Assembly: GCA_039090855.1 (NCBI GenBank)
Contig: CM076996.1
Location: 49,070,469 to 49,134,468 of the forward strand
Source of the DNA: Macrothele yani
Lineage: Eukaryota; Arthropoda; Arachnida; Araneae; Macrothelidae
Reading direction: 5' to 3'
Length of the DNA: 64,000 bases
Shown: positions 45,871-58,058 of the stretch, one piece after another
How the letters are laid out: every line of letters starts with the position of its first letter
How positions within the stretch are numbered: position 1 is the first letter of the stretch
The notes under the pieces: generated by a model
Database searches by the model: none
Told to the model about the DNA's origin: nothing
The model's input: only the letters and a program-made list of their open reading frames with translations
Translations under genes and position numbers: made by a program

Positions 45871-46250
45871 AATTAATGAAAAAAAAATTTTTCTTCCCTT
45901 CGTTTTGAAAACGAAAGAGAAGAAAAATCAAGTTTTTGAGGGAGAAAACAACTCCCCTCGCTCTGCTAGCAGAGTCTTTTGGAACAGCAGTCGATTTGAT
46001 TCGCAATCAATAGCACAGTACTCACTCAACCGGCCTCTGACAAACGGCCGATCTTGTTCACAGTAAAATCAATGTGTGCGTATTGCAAAACATCATTTTG
46101 CAATACATTCCTTACATTCTTAAGACATTTTTTACCTTTCTAACTCATTTCACATTTTGAAATTTGGGCAGTTGTAGCGAAAGATATGATGTTTGCCGTC
46201 CATTCTCACATAGAAAAAATGAGGTGTCTCAAACACAGATGTACAGATTG
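45871..46250. other. probable LINE 5' flank, no gene
   Basis: An A/T homopolymer-rich stretch follows at 45860-45960, then unassigned sequence. Whether it belongs to the LINE 5' UTR is not clear. Confidence 0.3.
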
Positions 46251-46254
46251 AGAA

Positions 46255-46725
46255 TTAAGTAAAATTAGTTTTTAGTCCGTCAGAGTCTTGAACTGGCATA
46301 GGAACCAGCACTAGAAAGCCCAGTAGCATAGCTGGGACCTTCTTTATTCGCATTTGCACAGTCTTTGTTTTTTTCAACTCTCTGAACTTCTTTCGTTTCT
46401 GCTTTACACAGTCCGTGATTTGTAGTTGACACGCTGTTGTACGTTGTACATCTCTATTAGTCACCTCTTTCAGCATATATTTTCATGGATTTAGTCCCAA
46501 TCTATTAATAATTTCTAATTCTACTTTTGCCCCAGCATTGAAGTGACATACAGCATAATAAACAGAGAGTTTGAAAGTGTCCATTCCCACAAATGTCTCC
46601 TTCGGACAACGTCTCCAAATTAGGGAATGGAAACTCTCCTTGCTGTTTTGCGTTTTACCATGGTGACACTTGCTGAGCAGTTCCGTGGAGGTTAGTCTCT
46701 CATATATAGGTTTGACTAAGTGCAT
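46255..46725 (-). pseudogene. Mutator-like transposase C-terminal fragment
   Basis: One minus-strand frame with a single TGA (46483-46485). It reads YERLTSTELLSKCHHGKTQN, SKESFHSLIWRRCPKETFVG and VYYAVCHFNAGA, then KRKKFRELKKTKTVQ. The HGxTQNxNESFxxLxWxxCPKxxFVG wording is familiar to me from Mutator-like transposase proteins in arthropods. Only this tail is left. Confidence 0.5.
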
Positions 46726-46774
46726 GACTTACCAAAGTACCAAACGATGCACGTGAAATAACAATCAAACAGAT

Positions 46775-47470
46775 TTAAATCCATTTCCTCCGTAGATAAG
46801 GGTTCATGAAAATGAATATAACTCGAAAAGTATTTCGAATCTGTGAGAAACAATTACAGATCCTGAAAGCAGAAAGAACGGGGAATGAAATAAGTCCATA
46901 CATTTTTATCGCACTTTTGACTATTTTAAAGTGTGTATATGAATACCCTAACTTCGATACAGCTAGACATCTGGTCATATCTCGATCTTCTGTTGGAACT
47001 TGGGAGATTATACTTTCTACCTCAGATATTAGCTGTTTGATTTTAGGCTTCAATGGAAGGCAATATTTTGGCCCATGCTCCAAAGCTTTCACTTTTGCAT
47101 CCGTCATTCTTACTGTCGATTCATTTACGAAGGGGACTTTGTAGTTATTAGTTCGAATCTGAGTTGATCGAAGAATCTAAAGCTTCTTACGATGCTTCTT
47201 ACTCAGGATCTCTTCATCTCTTGAAATTAGGACATTGACTTTTCGGAGAAGTATATCAAAAAAATGGGTGGGGCTATATTATATCTAACGCCTGGTAATG
47301 TCTGAAAGTTCTGTATTGCAGTTTCATTACCAGGATTCTTATTTCCCTCACTATGTGTGACAGTGTTCGTTCGAGCAATTCTTTCTTACGTCGCTGGAAC
47401 CAGTTGTCATTCAACACTGATTTAAACTGTAGAAACTTCGGGTGATGTTTTTCTATTTGCAGGACATTTC
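46775..47470 (-). pseudogene. Penelope-like N-terminal region
   Basis: Minus-strand text in order: VLQIEKHHPKFLQFKSVLND, then FQRRKKELLERTLSHIVREI, ISRDEEILSKKHRKKL, VRMTDAKVKALEHGPKYCLP and LKPKIKQLISEVESIISQVP. This is the domain before the RT in PLEs. It may be the 5' end of the PLE that resumes at 40060, separated from it by the LINE and the Mutator fragment, but the junction is not clean. Confidence 0.65.
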
Positions 47471-47479
47471 GTGATTATT

Positions 47480-47700
47480 CAAGTCCGGTGTATTAAAAAT
47501 AAAGTTACCGATGCTACATCCGGGCGTGCAATGAACGACTTTTAAACTTTTCCGGAAGTTCCGTCTAGAATTAGCAAGAGAGACCGCAAACCTAGAGTTC
47601 CTGATGTCCTGCAAAGAGAACAACATCATCCCGAAGTTTCTGCAGTTGTAGGCCCTACCTTCCTTTTGTAATCTTGAAGGAAGCACTAGCAACAATTTTG
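47480..47700 (+). pseudogene. second Penelope-like N-terminal fragment, opposite strand
   Basis: The plus strand reads LFRKFRLELARETANLEFLM and SCKENNIIPKFLQL, overlapping in content the start of the minus-strand piece (HHPKFLQFK). The two lie head to head with almost no spacer. Confidence 0.6.
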
Positions 47701-48511
47701 ATGATCCACCATCCCCACACCCTTATCCACGTACAGACATAGAAGACAAAGCTATTCTTCGACAGAGATGCTACGAAATACATGTCCCACCCACATTTAT
47801 CTTAAATGAAACAATGATTTACCGGTACTGGCTCATGGTCAAAATGGTAGTTAATGAGACAAAAGAACGAGCAGAATTGAAAAAGGCGTCTATTCAAGGA
47901 GGTGGTGCGAATATCGTTGCGTAGTAGACGATCAGTTAAAAAATAAATAAAGTTATCTAGTATTACACCCTGTTTTGAGCATGGTTTGATGAGCTACATT
48001 CAATCATGAGTGGAGTTTTAAAATTCTTTCACCCTTAAATTGCTCTTAAAATTTGTTCACAACTGAATTAGTTGTACAATGCATATTTCAACAATTTATT
48101 TCATCCAGCGGTTAACAGATATTTTTTCTTCATGTGGGAATTTATGAAGCTTCACCCTATGGGTAAGTGTGTTTTTGTAGTGAAAAACAAGACTAAAATT
48201 ATCGGCATGGTTTCATCGATCCAATCCGTCCCTGTGGGAGAGGATGGCTTCAAAGTCATTCAGGTCATTTCTTCAAAGTCATTCTGGTTCGGTTGGCTTC
48301 AACGCTATTCAGGACCTTCGTTTTACCTATTCCAACTCCAAATCGAAAGCTGATTTGTGCTCGAGTAGCTAATCTGCCTGATTTATACAGCACATCGAGC
48401 CCACGTACCGTGTCACCTGTTGGAGTAAGCGATTTATGTGACAAGAGCAGGTGCACTTGATAAACTGGCGTCTCAGTGTATATTTACACTGAGAGGCAAA
48501 ACTTACTGAAT
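47701..48511. other. unassigned stretch
   Basis: The plus strand at 47701-47933 can be read without stops (DIEDKAILRQRCYEIHVPPT, then ETMIYRYWLMVKMVVNETKE) but I do not recognise it. The rest has no supported feature. A small direct repeat (cttcaaagtcattc) occurs near 48250. Confidence 0.3.
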
Positions 48512-48622
48512 TACACTGCTGGTCATTAACAGTGCCACACCAGAAAGATCGCATCACAGGGTCTCGAAAGTTTAAAAAAAAAAAAAACAGGCGCACATGT
48601 AAATGACTGACCGGAGAGCATA

Positions 48623-49845
48623 TGCAGTGAAGAGCAATTGCATTAGACATACCTGTCTAGTAACGGGTAGCACCACCTTTCTACCTGATGACGGCGGCGA
48701 TTCGTCTCGGCATGGACTCGACAAGACACCGGAAGCGTTGGGACGCCATACGGATCCACGACCCCTGAACAAGATCCTACAGTTCTCGAAGATTTGACGG
48801 AGGGGGGTCAGAGCCTCGAACATCTCTCTCGATGGCATCCCAGATGTGCTCGATGGGATTGAGGTCATGTGACCTAGCTGGCCAAGGAAGCTTGGTCACG
48901 TCGGTGGAGTGTTCATCCAACCATTCGGATACAATTTGAGAGCGATGGCGCGGTGCATTGTCTTGTTACAGGACGAGGTCCCCAATGGGATGTTGAAGAC
49001 GCACAAACGGGAGCAAATGGTCGTCCAGGATATCCAGGTAACGTTGACCTGCGAGGGACAATATCAAACGTACCAGGGGTCCCATTTCAGTCCACGTAAA
49101 CAGTCCCCCAGCCGAGAATGCCACCCCTACCAGCTTGAAGAGTACCCTGCTGGCAAGAAGGATCCATCGCTTCATGTGGTTTGCGCCGTACTCGTATCCT
49201 GCCATCCGCATGTACCAACGTGAATATCAACTCATTAGTCCAGGCAACATTTTTCCACGGGTCTAGGGTCCAGTGGCGATGTTCCCGCGCCCATGCTAAT
49301 CTTTGCACCCTCTGATGTGCGGTCAGCAGCGGTACCCTCGTGGGACGATGGCTTCTGTACCCTATAGCGAGGAGATGGTTTTGGATGGTGTGGCTGCTTA
49401 TACGTTTATGTGCACCAGCGTTAAATTGCCAAGTAATGTTTTGCACTGTGGCCCGTCTATCCGCTCTTACAATGCGAGCTAGCCGACGATGACCCCGCTC
49501 ATCCACACGCTGTTGTTCACGGCAGTTGGCCCTTGCAGGGATGGCTTCACCGGATTCGATGTACTCACGGTGCACCCGTGACACAGTGCCTCGTGAAAAT
49601 CCCTGTGACAGCACGACTTCCGAGATGGAGTGACCCATTCGTCGGGCCCCGACAATTTTCCCACCATCAAATGAGCTTATATCCATCGTCTTACCCGTAC
49701 TGCGTCCGACTCTTACTGATTCTCGTCGCATCACTCCTTATATTGTCGGATCACTGCATACGTCATGTCGTTTCCGTTTACAGGGCTGCCCACAGCGCCA
49801 CATTCGCATAACGCCAGCTGTCTCTAATTTAATTGCTCTTCAGTG
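48623..49845 (-). mobile_element. Tc1-like element (family D), copy 1, nested
   Basis: Ends TGCAGTGAAGAGCAATTGCA at the left and CACTGAAGAGCAATTAAATT at the right, read inverted, TA on both sides. It is inserted in the 5' UTR of the outer Tc1. A second copy is at 60224-61445. Confidence 0.85.
48700..49690 (-). pseudogene. Tc1-like transposase (family D), copy 1
   Basis: Reads MDISSFDGGKIVGARRMGHS, FSRGTVSRVHREYIESG, NHLLAIGYRSHRPTRVPLL, then AWTNELIFTLVHADGR (Asp 1 changed to Asn). A stop replaces the residue before QDNAPRHRSQ (Asp 2). HDLNPIEHIWD holds the Glu. Dead. Confidence 0.85.
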
Positions 49846-49966
49846 TATGGAAATCATGTAGGACAGTAACGCCCCCTGGAAGTCGTATAAGAGGGGTGAA
49901 CAAGGATCCGGTGTTAAGCACTCGAAGTGTGTTTGCTCGCTGTTTCGGGCCACGGGGAGCTGCAGC

Positions 49967-50998
49967 ATGTCCCGTCGAAAACAACGGTAGCCCTACCAAC
50001 AGGTTTCCGACTTCGATTGCGGGAGATTTGTGGCATATCGGGATTGCGGATTATCACCCTGAGGCATCGGTGCTCGTGTGAGAGGGCATGCGGTCATGGT
50101 GGGGATGTTATAGCGTCAGTGGGTAGTGGAGGAACGAACACACCGACGCGCGGTATCCCAATGACCCCGTCTCACCATCAAACGACGAGAGAACATACAT
50201 GTGGTTTGCATGGCTCTGACGGATCGCGCAGCCATATCGATCACTGTAGCTCAACAGTTCGGGTGTGTGGCACAACACCCTGTCTCCGCGTGGACAGTTT
50301 GACGTCGTCTGCAGCCGCGGGGCATTTTTGCATGGGGCCCTATGCTTCGGCTACCTTCGACTGTACAACACCTGTGACTGCAATGGTGCCAAGTACGTCG
50401 GGCATAGAGGAATGAATGGATAGGTATCGTCTTTTCCGACGAATCCCGCTTCAGTTTGCAGCATCTTGATAGACGAATCCGTGTTTGCTGCTACCACGGA
50501 GACCGGCTGAGTGAATCCTTCACTGTGCTGCGCCATACCGGCTCGGCACCCGACGTTTTGGCATGGGGTACCTTTGGATTCCAGTTCCACACGCACCTCG
50601 TCCCCATTAATGGTAAGTTGAACAGCCATCGTTGCATCACTGAGGTGCTGGAGTTTGTTGTTGTACCATATCTTCAGGGACTGTCTGGTGCTATTTACCA
50701 ACAAGATAATGCGCGGCCGCATGTGGCACGGAATGCCTTCCTGGAGCGCCACCATGTGCCACGTCTTTCTTGGCTCCCGTGGTCCGCGGATATGTAACCT
50801 ATTGAACACGTGTGGTCCACGATCGCTGGACGATTGGTACGCCAGCGAATACCACCGGCTATAACGGAGGAACCGTGGCATCGTATTGAAGCTGCGTGGA
50901 CGGACATTCCCCAAACATGCATTCAACGTCTCTTCCTGTCGATGCCGGGTCGTGTAGCAGCTGTAATTACCGCCCGTGGTGTCTACACCGGATACTGA
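49967..50998 (+). pseudogene. Tc1-like transposase (MSRRKQR family)
   Basis: Begins MSRRKQR, stop, PYQQVSDFDCGRFVAYRDCG. The N-terminal half is badly frameshifted. Later it reads IVFSDESRFSLQHLDRRIRV (Asp 1) and AIYQQDNARPHVARNAF (Asp 2), and the last motif is SADM, stop, PIEHVW. It ends VAAVITARGVYTGY at 50998. Confidence 0.85.
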
Positions 50999-51136
50999 TT
51001 GTTATGTGTTCCCCTCGTCTCACCGTGTGGTTTTTGTAATCGATTCGCCCTTGTATCATCTGCTTTCTGTACAATAAATATGGGTTTCATATCTCTTGTC
51101 TTTCGTGGTGTTGCACTTTTAATGGCCAGCAGTGTA

Positions 51137-53450
51137 CTTTAATCGAATCTCTCATAGATTCAGTTCTTTCCATCTGTGTACTTAACTAAACATGTAAGTG
51201 CTAATTAAGCACTGAGAATAGTAACTGGCAGTTGAAGTAAAAAGTCGTAATTACAATGTTTACTTTTTATTTGTATTTTGCAGAAGTATATCATTCGTCA
51301 GAGATTTAGTTCAATCAATATCCTTGATCGCAGAAAGCATCCATGCAGACTCTAACTCTCACTGTACTTAGGAGTATTACAAGACTGCCTCTCTTTGGTT
51401 TAGTGGTTTACATCAATCCGTGACAATTCGAACTATCGTGTTTCAAACATCAGGAACGTAAGACAAGTCAAACTGATCAACTAGTACTGCTACCAAAAAC
51501 AAGTGACAGTAATAATCGAGTGCTCGTAATAACGAAGGGTACTCATATACTGTACTAGTGCTACGACAAAACAGTGCTCTTACGAAAGAATTGCTCTCTC
51601 TCTAAACAGTGCCAATCATACAGTAAAAACATAAACCCTTATCATCAGCTTTTGGTTATGGTATTACTGTTTGACCTGTTGTCGGATTACCATACACAAA
51701 TTCGTCGAGAGAGAAAAATGTGGTGTTCAGAATAAAAAACGTTTACCGAGAATAAACCAAATTTACATAAGAAGACAGGTGTAAGAATGAAGGTTAAACT
51801 TGAATATACGTCACAAGTTATGTACAAATGCAGATCTATGTCACTTAGCGGGAAAAGTATGAATCCTAAAAAACTGAAAAATATAAGGAAAGCCGTGGCA
51901 GTGTTCCCTTTTTCTGATGCAAAACGAATCTCGTAAATAAATGGAAAACTGAGAATTGTGTTACATTTGCCTGAGCCAAAGATATTTTTCCATATCTGTT
52001 GGATGCCTGCGAATGTTGATCACAATATAGTCGAGTCGTTCTCCAGGAAAATCTTTAGAATTTTTTCAGCTGTTTTTCAAGAAAAGCTGGAAAATCTGTA
52101 GAAAAAGCGTGAGCTGTATTTACATCTATCTGAACAAGAAAAGCAGTTTGACAATTAGAAGTTGGGCGGAGACACACAGATGAAGACGCAACATAAGGAG
52201 GCAACGTTTCTGACGTACATACATACACGTAACATATGCCTGTCTAAATGCTTGCTAAAAATTGTACAAACGCATAAATTGAGTTATGTGATTTACAGTT
52301 CCGGAACAAACTTTTAAAAGAAGAATAAAAACTGGTGCTATGTCTTTATAGAGTTCATGAAAATGAGAGAGTTAGTAATGAAGATACATGCGCAGGGGTC
52401 AAGAATGATCATACAGAAACAAATACATTGATACAGAGACAAAATGCAAAAACAAGTACATGGATGACGACTACAGACAACCAAATACAAGGCTATTTCG
52501 AAAAAAAAAAAAAAAGACATCTACTTCCTGCCAAGGAGGTGCCCCCTTCCTGGACAGCCGGTGTGGCAGCTGTATGTTAATTCCTCTTGCCATCGGAAAA
52601 TGCAAATTTAAGGAGGGATACCGCAATCGAACAAAACGGGCGCTGTCACGACCCTTTCGAAAGAAGCTAAAATTTTCTTCGTTTGGATTTGGATTTTTCT
52701 TCTTGAAAAATATATTAGCTGAAACGGCTCTGTGATCTCAAAGATAATCATAGTATTCATTCTGAGTATGCTATTAGCAGCTACTTTGTGTTATATTCTG
52801 AGCTGTATGTACTGAGGGAATTAAATTTATGAATAAATTAGGAGAAACCTGGATCTCATGTAAGTTGCAACAGATGATGAGGTGAGGAGAAACAAAGATT
52901 GCGAATACGGAATACAAGCAGAAAAGTTCAGTCGACAAAGATAATTCTGTTCGTTGCATTTGGAAAAATGCAGGTGTAATGAGGATGAACTGTAATGCTC
53001 CCGTTATAAAATGCGGGCACATTGCAAATAGCTTGTTGTAAAATCCCATTATGAGGTAACTGTGAACATTATGTTTCTGTGATTTCTTTTGAGTGTAATT
53101 TTGTGACTTACTCCACTACCTGAAATGACTGTACATTCTCTAATTACAAGTAGTTATATTAATTTCAGCTTTTGTGAATTAAATGCAAAAGTATACAGTT
53201 ACTTCATTGTACATTAGTATGTAAAGCTGCACAAAAATAATGAGAGTTATGCATCACAATGCAAAAAGTTTTGAAATTAGCTTTGTCATTTAGAGTTCTC
53301 TTATGTTAGAACAAAATTTCGGAATACCTTTATGACATCTCTTCTGTGGACCTAAGGAACCAAACACCGCCTATAACAGCACTTCTTTTCTGTCTCACTG
53401 ATGGTGTAAAACAAGTGCAAATATAAATACATAATAGAAAATACATAATA
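51137..53450. other. unassigned, possibly lower-copy sequence
   Basis: No transposon end or coding motif was recognised. Open frames are short, for example 52335-52580, which runs through an A15 tract. AT-rich with a few A homopolymers. Confidence 0.35.
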
Positions 53451-53880
53451 TAGGGCGTTCATGAAAGAATGGTGGGGTTTCACAGACATGTACTTTCTTT
53501 ATTTCCTACCTTATATAGTCATGACATCTCTCAATCGGAAATGCAGCTATCGAAGTTTGATGTGCGTCACTCAAAATCCTACTATGTGCGCACCTTTCGT
53601 CACCCAGCACACATCCAAACTGTAGTCTAATTCTTGCCAGACCAAATCAAGCATGTCCGGTGTGGTGGCCTCCACAGCTCTTGTGATATTTTCCTGGATA
53701 TTCCGGAGGGATCAGGGCATTGGGGGTTCGTAAATTGTGTCTTTCATGTACACCCACAGAAAGAACTCACATGGCGTATGGTCTGGGAACCCGCGTGGCC
53801 ACCGGAGGAGGTAGTTGTGCGCATCTGCAGCACGTCCAATCCAGTGCTGATGGGGAAAGCGCCTTCTGGTTAGGAAATGT
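53451..53880 (-). pseudogene. Tc/mariner transposase C-terminal fragment
   Basis: The minus strand reads RWIGRAADAHNYLLRWPRGF, PDHTPCEFFLWVYMKDTIYE, DMLDLVWQELDYSLDVCWVT and KGAHIVGF. This resembles the PDLTPCDFFLWGYIK...VWxELDYRLDVCRVT tail of an insect Tc/mariner-type family. An end-like sequence gggcgttcatgaaagaatgg lies at 53454. The N-terminal part is gone. Confidence 0.65.
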
Positions 53881-54114
53881 GGTCGTTGTAATCACTGTTC
53901 AGTTGTGGAAACAACCAAATTACCAATATGTCCTGGTAGCTGGAACTAGTAACTGTTACTTCGACAAAGAAAAAGGCCCGAACACTTTCCCGTGTGAAAC
54001 AGCACAAAATGACATTGACCTACAAAGAGTCACACTCGTACTCAATCGTTGCATGCTAAGGTTCGGTCCCGCAGATACGGACGTTGTGCCAAAATCTTTC
54101 CACTCAGATGCCAT
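53881..54114. other. short unassigned stretch before the RTE copy
   Basis: An open plus frame runs into the RTE text but does not resemble RTE; its origin was not recognised. Confidence 0.3.
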
Positions 54115-56290
54115 GGAAGACTGCAGTGTGCTGAACAAGTTCAACACAGGTAGTGACCATAGAATGGTAAGATGTTAGATGCACCTCAATGCTAAATTCG
54201 AGCGTAGCAAGCACATAAAACAAACAAAGTGTATAGACGTGACCAACCTTAAAAAGCATCATAATACCTTCAAATTGGAACTGAGGAACAGATTCTCTGC
54301 TCTAGAAGGTCTAACATCAGAAGAAATGGATATCTCTGAAGTTAACAGAAAAGTAACCAAAGCTCTTGTGGAAACAGCAACAAGATTAGCTGGGTCTAAG
54401 AAAAAGTTGCACGTGAACACATTATCAGGAAAAACCAAAATGTTGATGCAAAAAAGAAGAGAGATGAGGACAACTAAATAAGATGTGACTTCCAATGTAG
54501 AATATATTGCTATGCAAGACACTACGAAAAAGTATCACTGAAGACGTAAGAAAATTCAACTGTGAACTAGTGAGGAAAGCAATTGAAAACAACCAAAGCC
54601 TAAAGATAGCAAAGGGACATCTCAGTATAGGAAGAAAACAGATTATGAAACTGAGAAAAGAAGATGGTTGGGTAACAAGAATAGAGGAGAAATGTTGACA
54701 AGAGTGAAATATTTCTACTCCAAATTATATAAAAGGGATGATACATGTACTCCAGACATCATGAAAGATACCAGTACCACAGTTCTTCCAGTCCTCCCAG
54801 CAAGTTGCATAAGCAATCAAGAACAAGAAGCAGGGAAAAGCTCCAGGAGAAAATGGAATTACTTTAGACATCACACAAGAAGCAAGTGGAGAATTTGAAA
54901 CAGTACTCGCCCAAATTTTCACTCGATACCTTAATGAAGGGAAGATTCCTGAGGATTGGAACAACGCTACAATGATCATGCTATATAAAAAAGGTGACAT
55001 TGAGGATCTCAGGAACTACAGACCTATTAGCCTCCTATCAGTGGTTTATAAAATTTTCACTAAAGTTCTTTCACACCGCTTGAAGATTACACTGGAAATG
55101 GCACAACCGAGAGAACAAGCTAGATTCAGGAGTGGCTACAGCACTATAGATCATATCCACGTACTGAGCGAACTAACTGAAGAGCAAGGGAATATGAACT
55201 TCCATTGTGCATGGATTTTATCGATTATGAAAAGGCCTTTGATTCAGTGAAACCATCAGCAGTTACAATGGCTTTGAAATCCTGCAGTGTTGAAGATGCA
55301 TATATTAATATTAATAATAACATCGATGAAAATGCAAGTGCAAAGATTCGGCTGTTTGAAAATACAGCACATATAAAAATTGGAAAGGGAGTGAGACAAG
55401 GTGACACCATATCTCCCAAGCTCTTTAATGCCAAATTGGAAAATGTCTTTCAATCACTGAACTGGGAAAACAAAGTGATAAATATTAATGGAGATTATCT
55501 AACTCACCTTCGTTTTTCTGACGACGTAGTCATTTTTGTAACTACCCCATCAGAGCAGCATAGTATGATCCAGGAACTTGCTGACAAGAGTAAAAAGTGG
55601 GATTAAAAATGAACTTTCAGAAAACAAAAGTGATATACAATGCTTTTACAAGAAATGAAGATTTATCGATTGATGGAGAAAAGCTGGAGATAATAGATAC
55701 GTACGTTTATCTTGGACAAAAGATATCAAGTGAGGGTCACAATGATGAAGAAATTAATCGACGTATAAAACTTGCCTGGAGAGCTTTTGGAAGAAACAGC
55801 ATAATTTTCAAGAGTAATATGCCATTGTGTCTTAAAAGAAAAGTGTTTGATCAATACATCCTTCCAGTGCTTGCGTATGGTGCAGAGACGTGGACCTTAA
55901 CTAAAAGAGACATACAAATGCTGCAGACAATTCAAAAAAGCATGGAGAGGTGCATGCTTGGTGTAACCAGGAGAGATAAGAGGAGGAACTCGTGGATCAG
56001 AAAAATGACAAGAGTGGAAGACATCATGATCAGGGTAAATAAAATCTCTAAAATGGCAATGGGCTGGACATACTGACAGAAGGACAAACCATCGATGGAC
56101 AGTCGAAATTTTAGATTGGATTCCAAGGGACAGGAAAAGACCCAGAAGAAGGCCACATGGAAGATGGGTGGATGAAATTCGAAAGTATGCGGGAGTGACA
56201 TGGAGGAGACTGGCACAAGACAGACCGTTGTGGGAAAGGCTTGGAGAGACCTTCGTCCAGCAGTGGATTGATAATGGTTGACAATGATGA
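54115..56290 (+). pseudogene. RTE endonuclease tail, reverse transcriptase and C terminus, copy 1
   Basis: GSDHRMVRC is the end of the endonuclease. RT blocks: LRNYRPISLLSVVYKIFTKV, QPREQARFRSGYSTIDHIHV, FIDYEKAFDSVKPSAV, KIGKGVRQGDTISPKLF and LRFSDDVVIFVTTPSEQ (catalytic DD kept). Then GLKMNFQKTKVIYN, YVYLGQKISSEGHNDEEINR, ILPVLAYGAETWTLTKRD and a tail around 56090-56270 (RPRRRPHGRWVDEIRKYAGV). Several frameshifts and stops. Confidence 0.88.
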
Positions 56291-56310
56291 TGATGATATA
56301 CGTTTTCAGT
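54115..56310 (+). mobile_element. RTE-type LINE, copy 1, 5'-truncated
   Basis: Similarity to copy 2 starts at gaagactgcagtgtgct (54118), inside the end of the endonuclease. It ends with ttgataatggttgacaatga followed by (TGA/ATG) repeats, the kind of 3' end expected for RTE elements. Same strand as copy 2. Confidence 0.88.
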
Positions 56311-57000
56311 AACATATACTGAAAACCAAACATAAGCCCCAAAAAAGAAACCACTGTGGAATTCTGAAGCGCCCAAGGCTGCATTAAAGAAATATCAAAA
56401 CATAATACTAAAAATGCAACCAACCAGCAGGAAAATAAAATTAAAAAAAATAAGAAAATTGACCCGAAAAGACGAAAAATCTATTTTTTAAACCAAAAAA
56501 CACAGAACGAAAGACAAAGAAAAACCAAAAACGACAAAGCCCTACTTCCAAAGCAAAGAAGCCCCGGAGCAGGCAAAAAAAAATTCCAAAGAAACCCTTA
56601 AGAAAATAGGGAGTATATATATCAATATCTGATTTTCCCATGGCTTCGTCAGGGGCAAGCATGAAGAGAATCCCTCACGTATCTACACAGACCAGGGAAG
56701 TGTTGTTTTCTGCTAGTTTAGCTTGCTGCAAGGTCCAATTAATTATTAAGATTAAATTCAGCGAATGCTGAAAGGGACAACTAACCGAAAAAGCAACAAA
56801 CTAAACTACATTGCCCAACTCACACACGATAACCCAGCTGGGAGATAACTAGTAAAACCCTTTCTGAAGGAGTACTACCTCGTTCAACAACACTATGTAA
56901 GAGTAAAAAGAAATGTGCTGATGAAAAGCAAAGGTCTTAAAAATTATATATATACAAACATATATAAATATGCGGGATGTAAGGTCAGGTGATGCGTAAC
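56311..57000. other. A-rich spacer between RTE copies
   Basis: About 56330-56620 is strongly A-rich on the plus strand. There is a small TA run near 56945. No gene supported. Confidence 0.4.
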
Positions 57001-57182
57001 ATCACAGCCTCTCCTTGACAAATGTCAACCCCGCCTTCTCGTGGTGCATCCTGTTCCCACTAAAGTGGCTCTGACGACCGCCAATAGCGGTATAACTATA
57101 CCATCGGGATTAGAGGAAATTCTATCCCACACTCACCAACCCGCATGGCCAGCGTGGTGAGTTATGGCCAAACCCCTCTAAA

Positions 57183-58058
57183 ATGACTCCACAACTTAAA
57201 TCTTGGACTTCAGTCTCCGGCAGCTGGAATGTACGTGGCCAAGGCAGCTGCCAGTGCGATATGAAGGCAGAGGGTGCTACGAATTCCCGGAGGACCGGAC
57301 TAAGTTGCCATCTGATGTTGACCTTGGCTACGTATAATGGACGCTCCCTATCTTCTGATTCAAGGCTTCTTGAATTGGAAGAGGAACTACAAAGGATCAA
57401 GTGGGACATCGTCGGGCTAAGTGAGGTAAGGAGAAAAGGAGAAGATCTCATTGAACTGAAAAGTGGACATCTCTTCTACTATCGTGGGACAGATACTGGC
57501 AGAACTAGTGGTGTTGGATTTATAATAAACAAGAAACTGAAGGATAAAGTTGTAGAAGTTAAAAGTTCCTCTGACAGAGCTGCACGACTCGTTATCCAAC
57601 TCTCGAGAAGATACCAGGCTCAGATTATTCAAACCTATGCAGCCACCACAAGTCATCCTGGAGAAGAAATTGAAGAATTTTATGAGGAAATTCGTCATCT
57701 AAATAATAAAGGTAAGCAGCACTTGAAAATAATTATGGGAGATTTCAATGCAAAAATAGGGCAACGGCAACAGAATGAAACTTCAGTAGCTAAATTCGAA
57801 CACGGCAACAGAAACCAGCGTGAAAATACTCTCGTTGAGTTTGCAGAGACAGAAGGGTTTTTCACCTTGAACTCCTTTTTCAAGAAAAAGCCACACAGGA
57901 AATGGACATGGAGACATCCAAACGGGACGAGAAGTGAAATTGATTTTATTATGTGTAACAAAAAATTCGTCATAGAAGACTGCAGTGTGCTAAACAAGTT
58001 CAACACAGGTAGTGACCATAGATTGGTGAGATGTAAGATGCACCTCAACACAAACTAG
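57183..58058 (+). pseudogene. RTE apurinic-type endonuclease domain, copy 2
   Basis: An open frame of 291 codons. Motifs: LATYNGRSLSSDSRLLELEE, IKWDIVGLSEVRRKGE (catalytic Glu), IIQTYAATTSHPGEE, IIMGDFNAKIGQR, RTSGVGFII, GTRSEIDFIMCNK and GSDHRLVRCKMH (final Asp-His). All expected catalytic residues are visible. It is cut from the RT by a stop at 58056-58058, so I call it a pseudogene as part of a broken ORF. Confidence 0.88.

Larger units (their letters stand above)
48514..51134 (+). mobile_element. Tc1-like element (MSRRKQR family) split by another Tc1
   Basis: Terminal repeats CACTGCTGGTCATTAACAGT at the left and CACTGCTGGCCATTAAAAGT at the right, read inverted, with TA at 48512-48513 and 51135-51136. 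About 1.4 kb without the insertion at 48623-49845. Confidence 0.88.

Noticed and set aside
52335..52735. Small coding gene in the unassigned region
   Set aside because: The frames run through an A15 tract and show no recognisable domain or splice structure.
55897..56423. Minus-strand frames of about 160 codons
   Set aside because: They are antisense to the C-terminal part of the RTE LINE.
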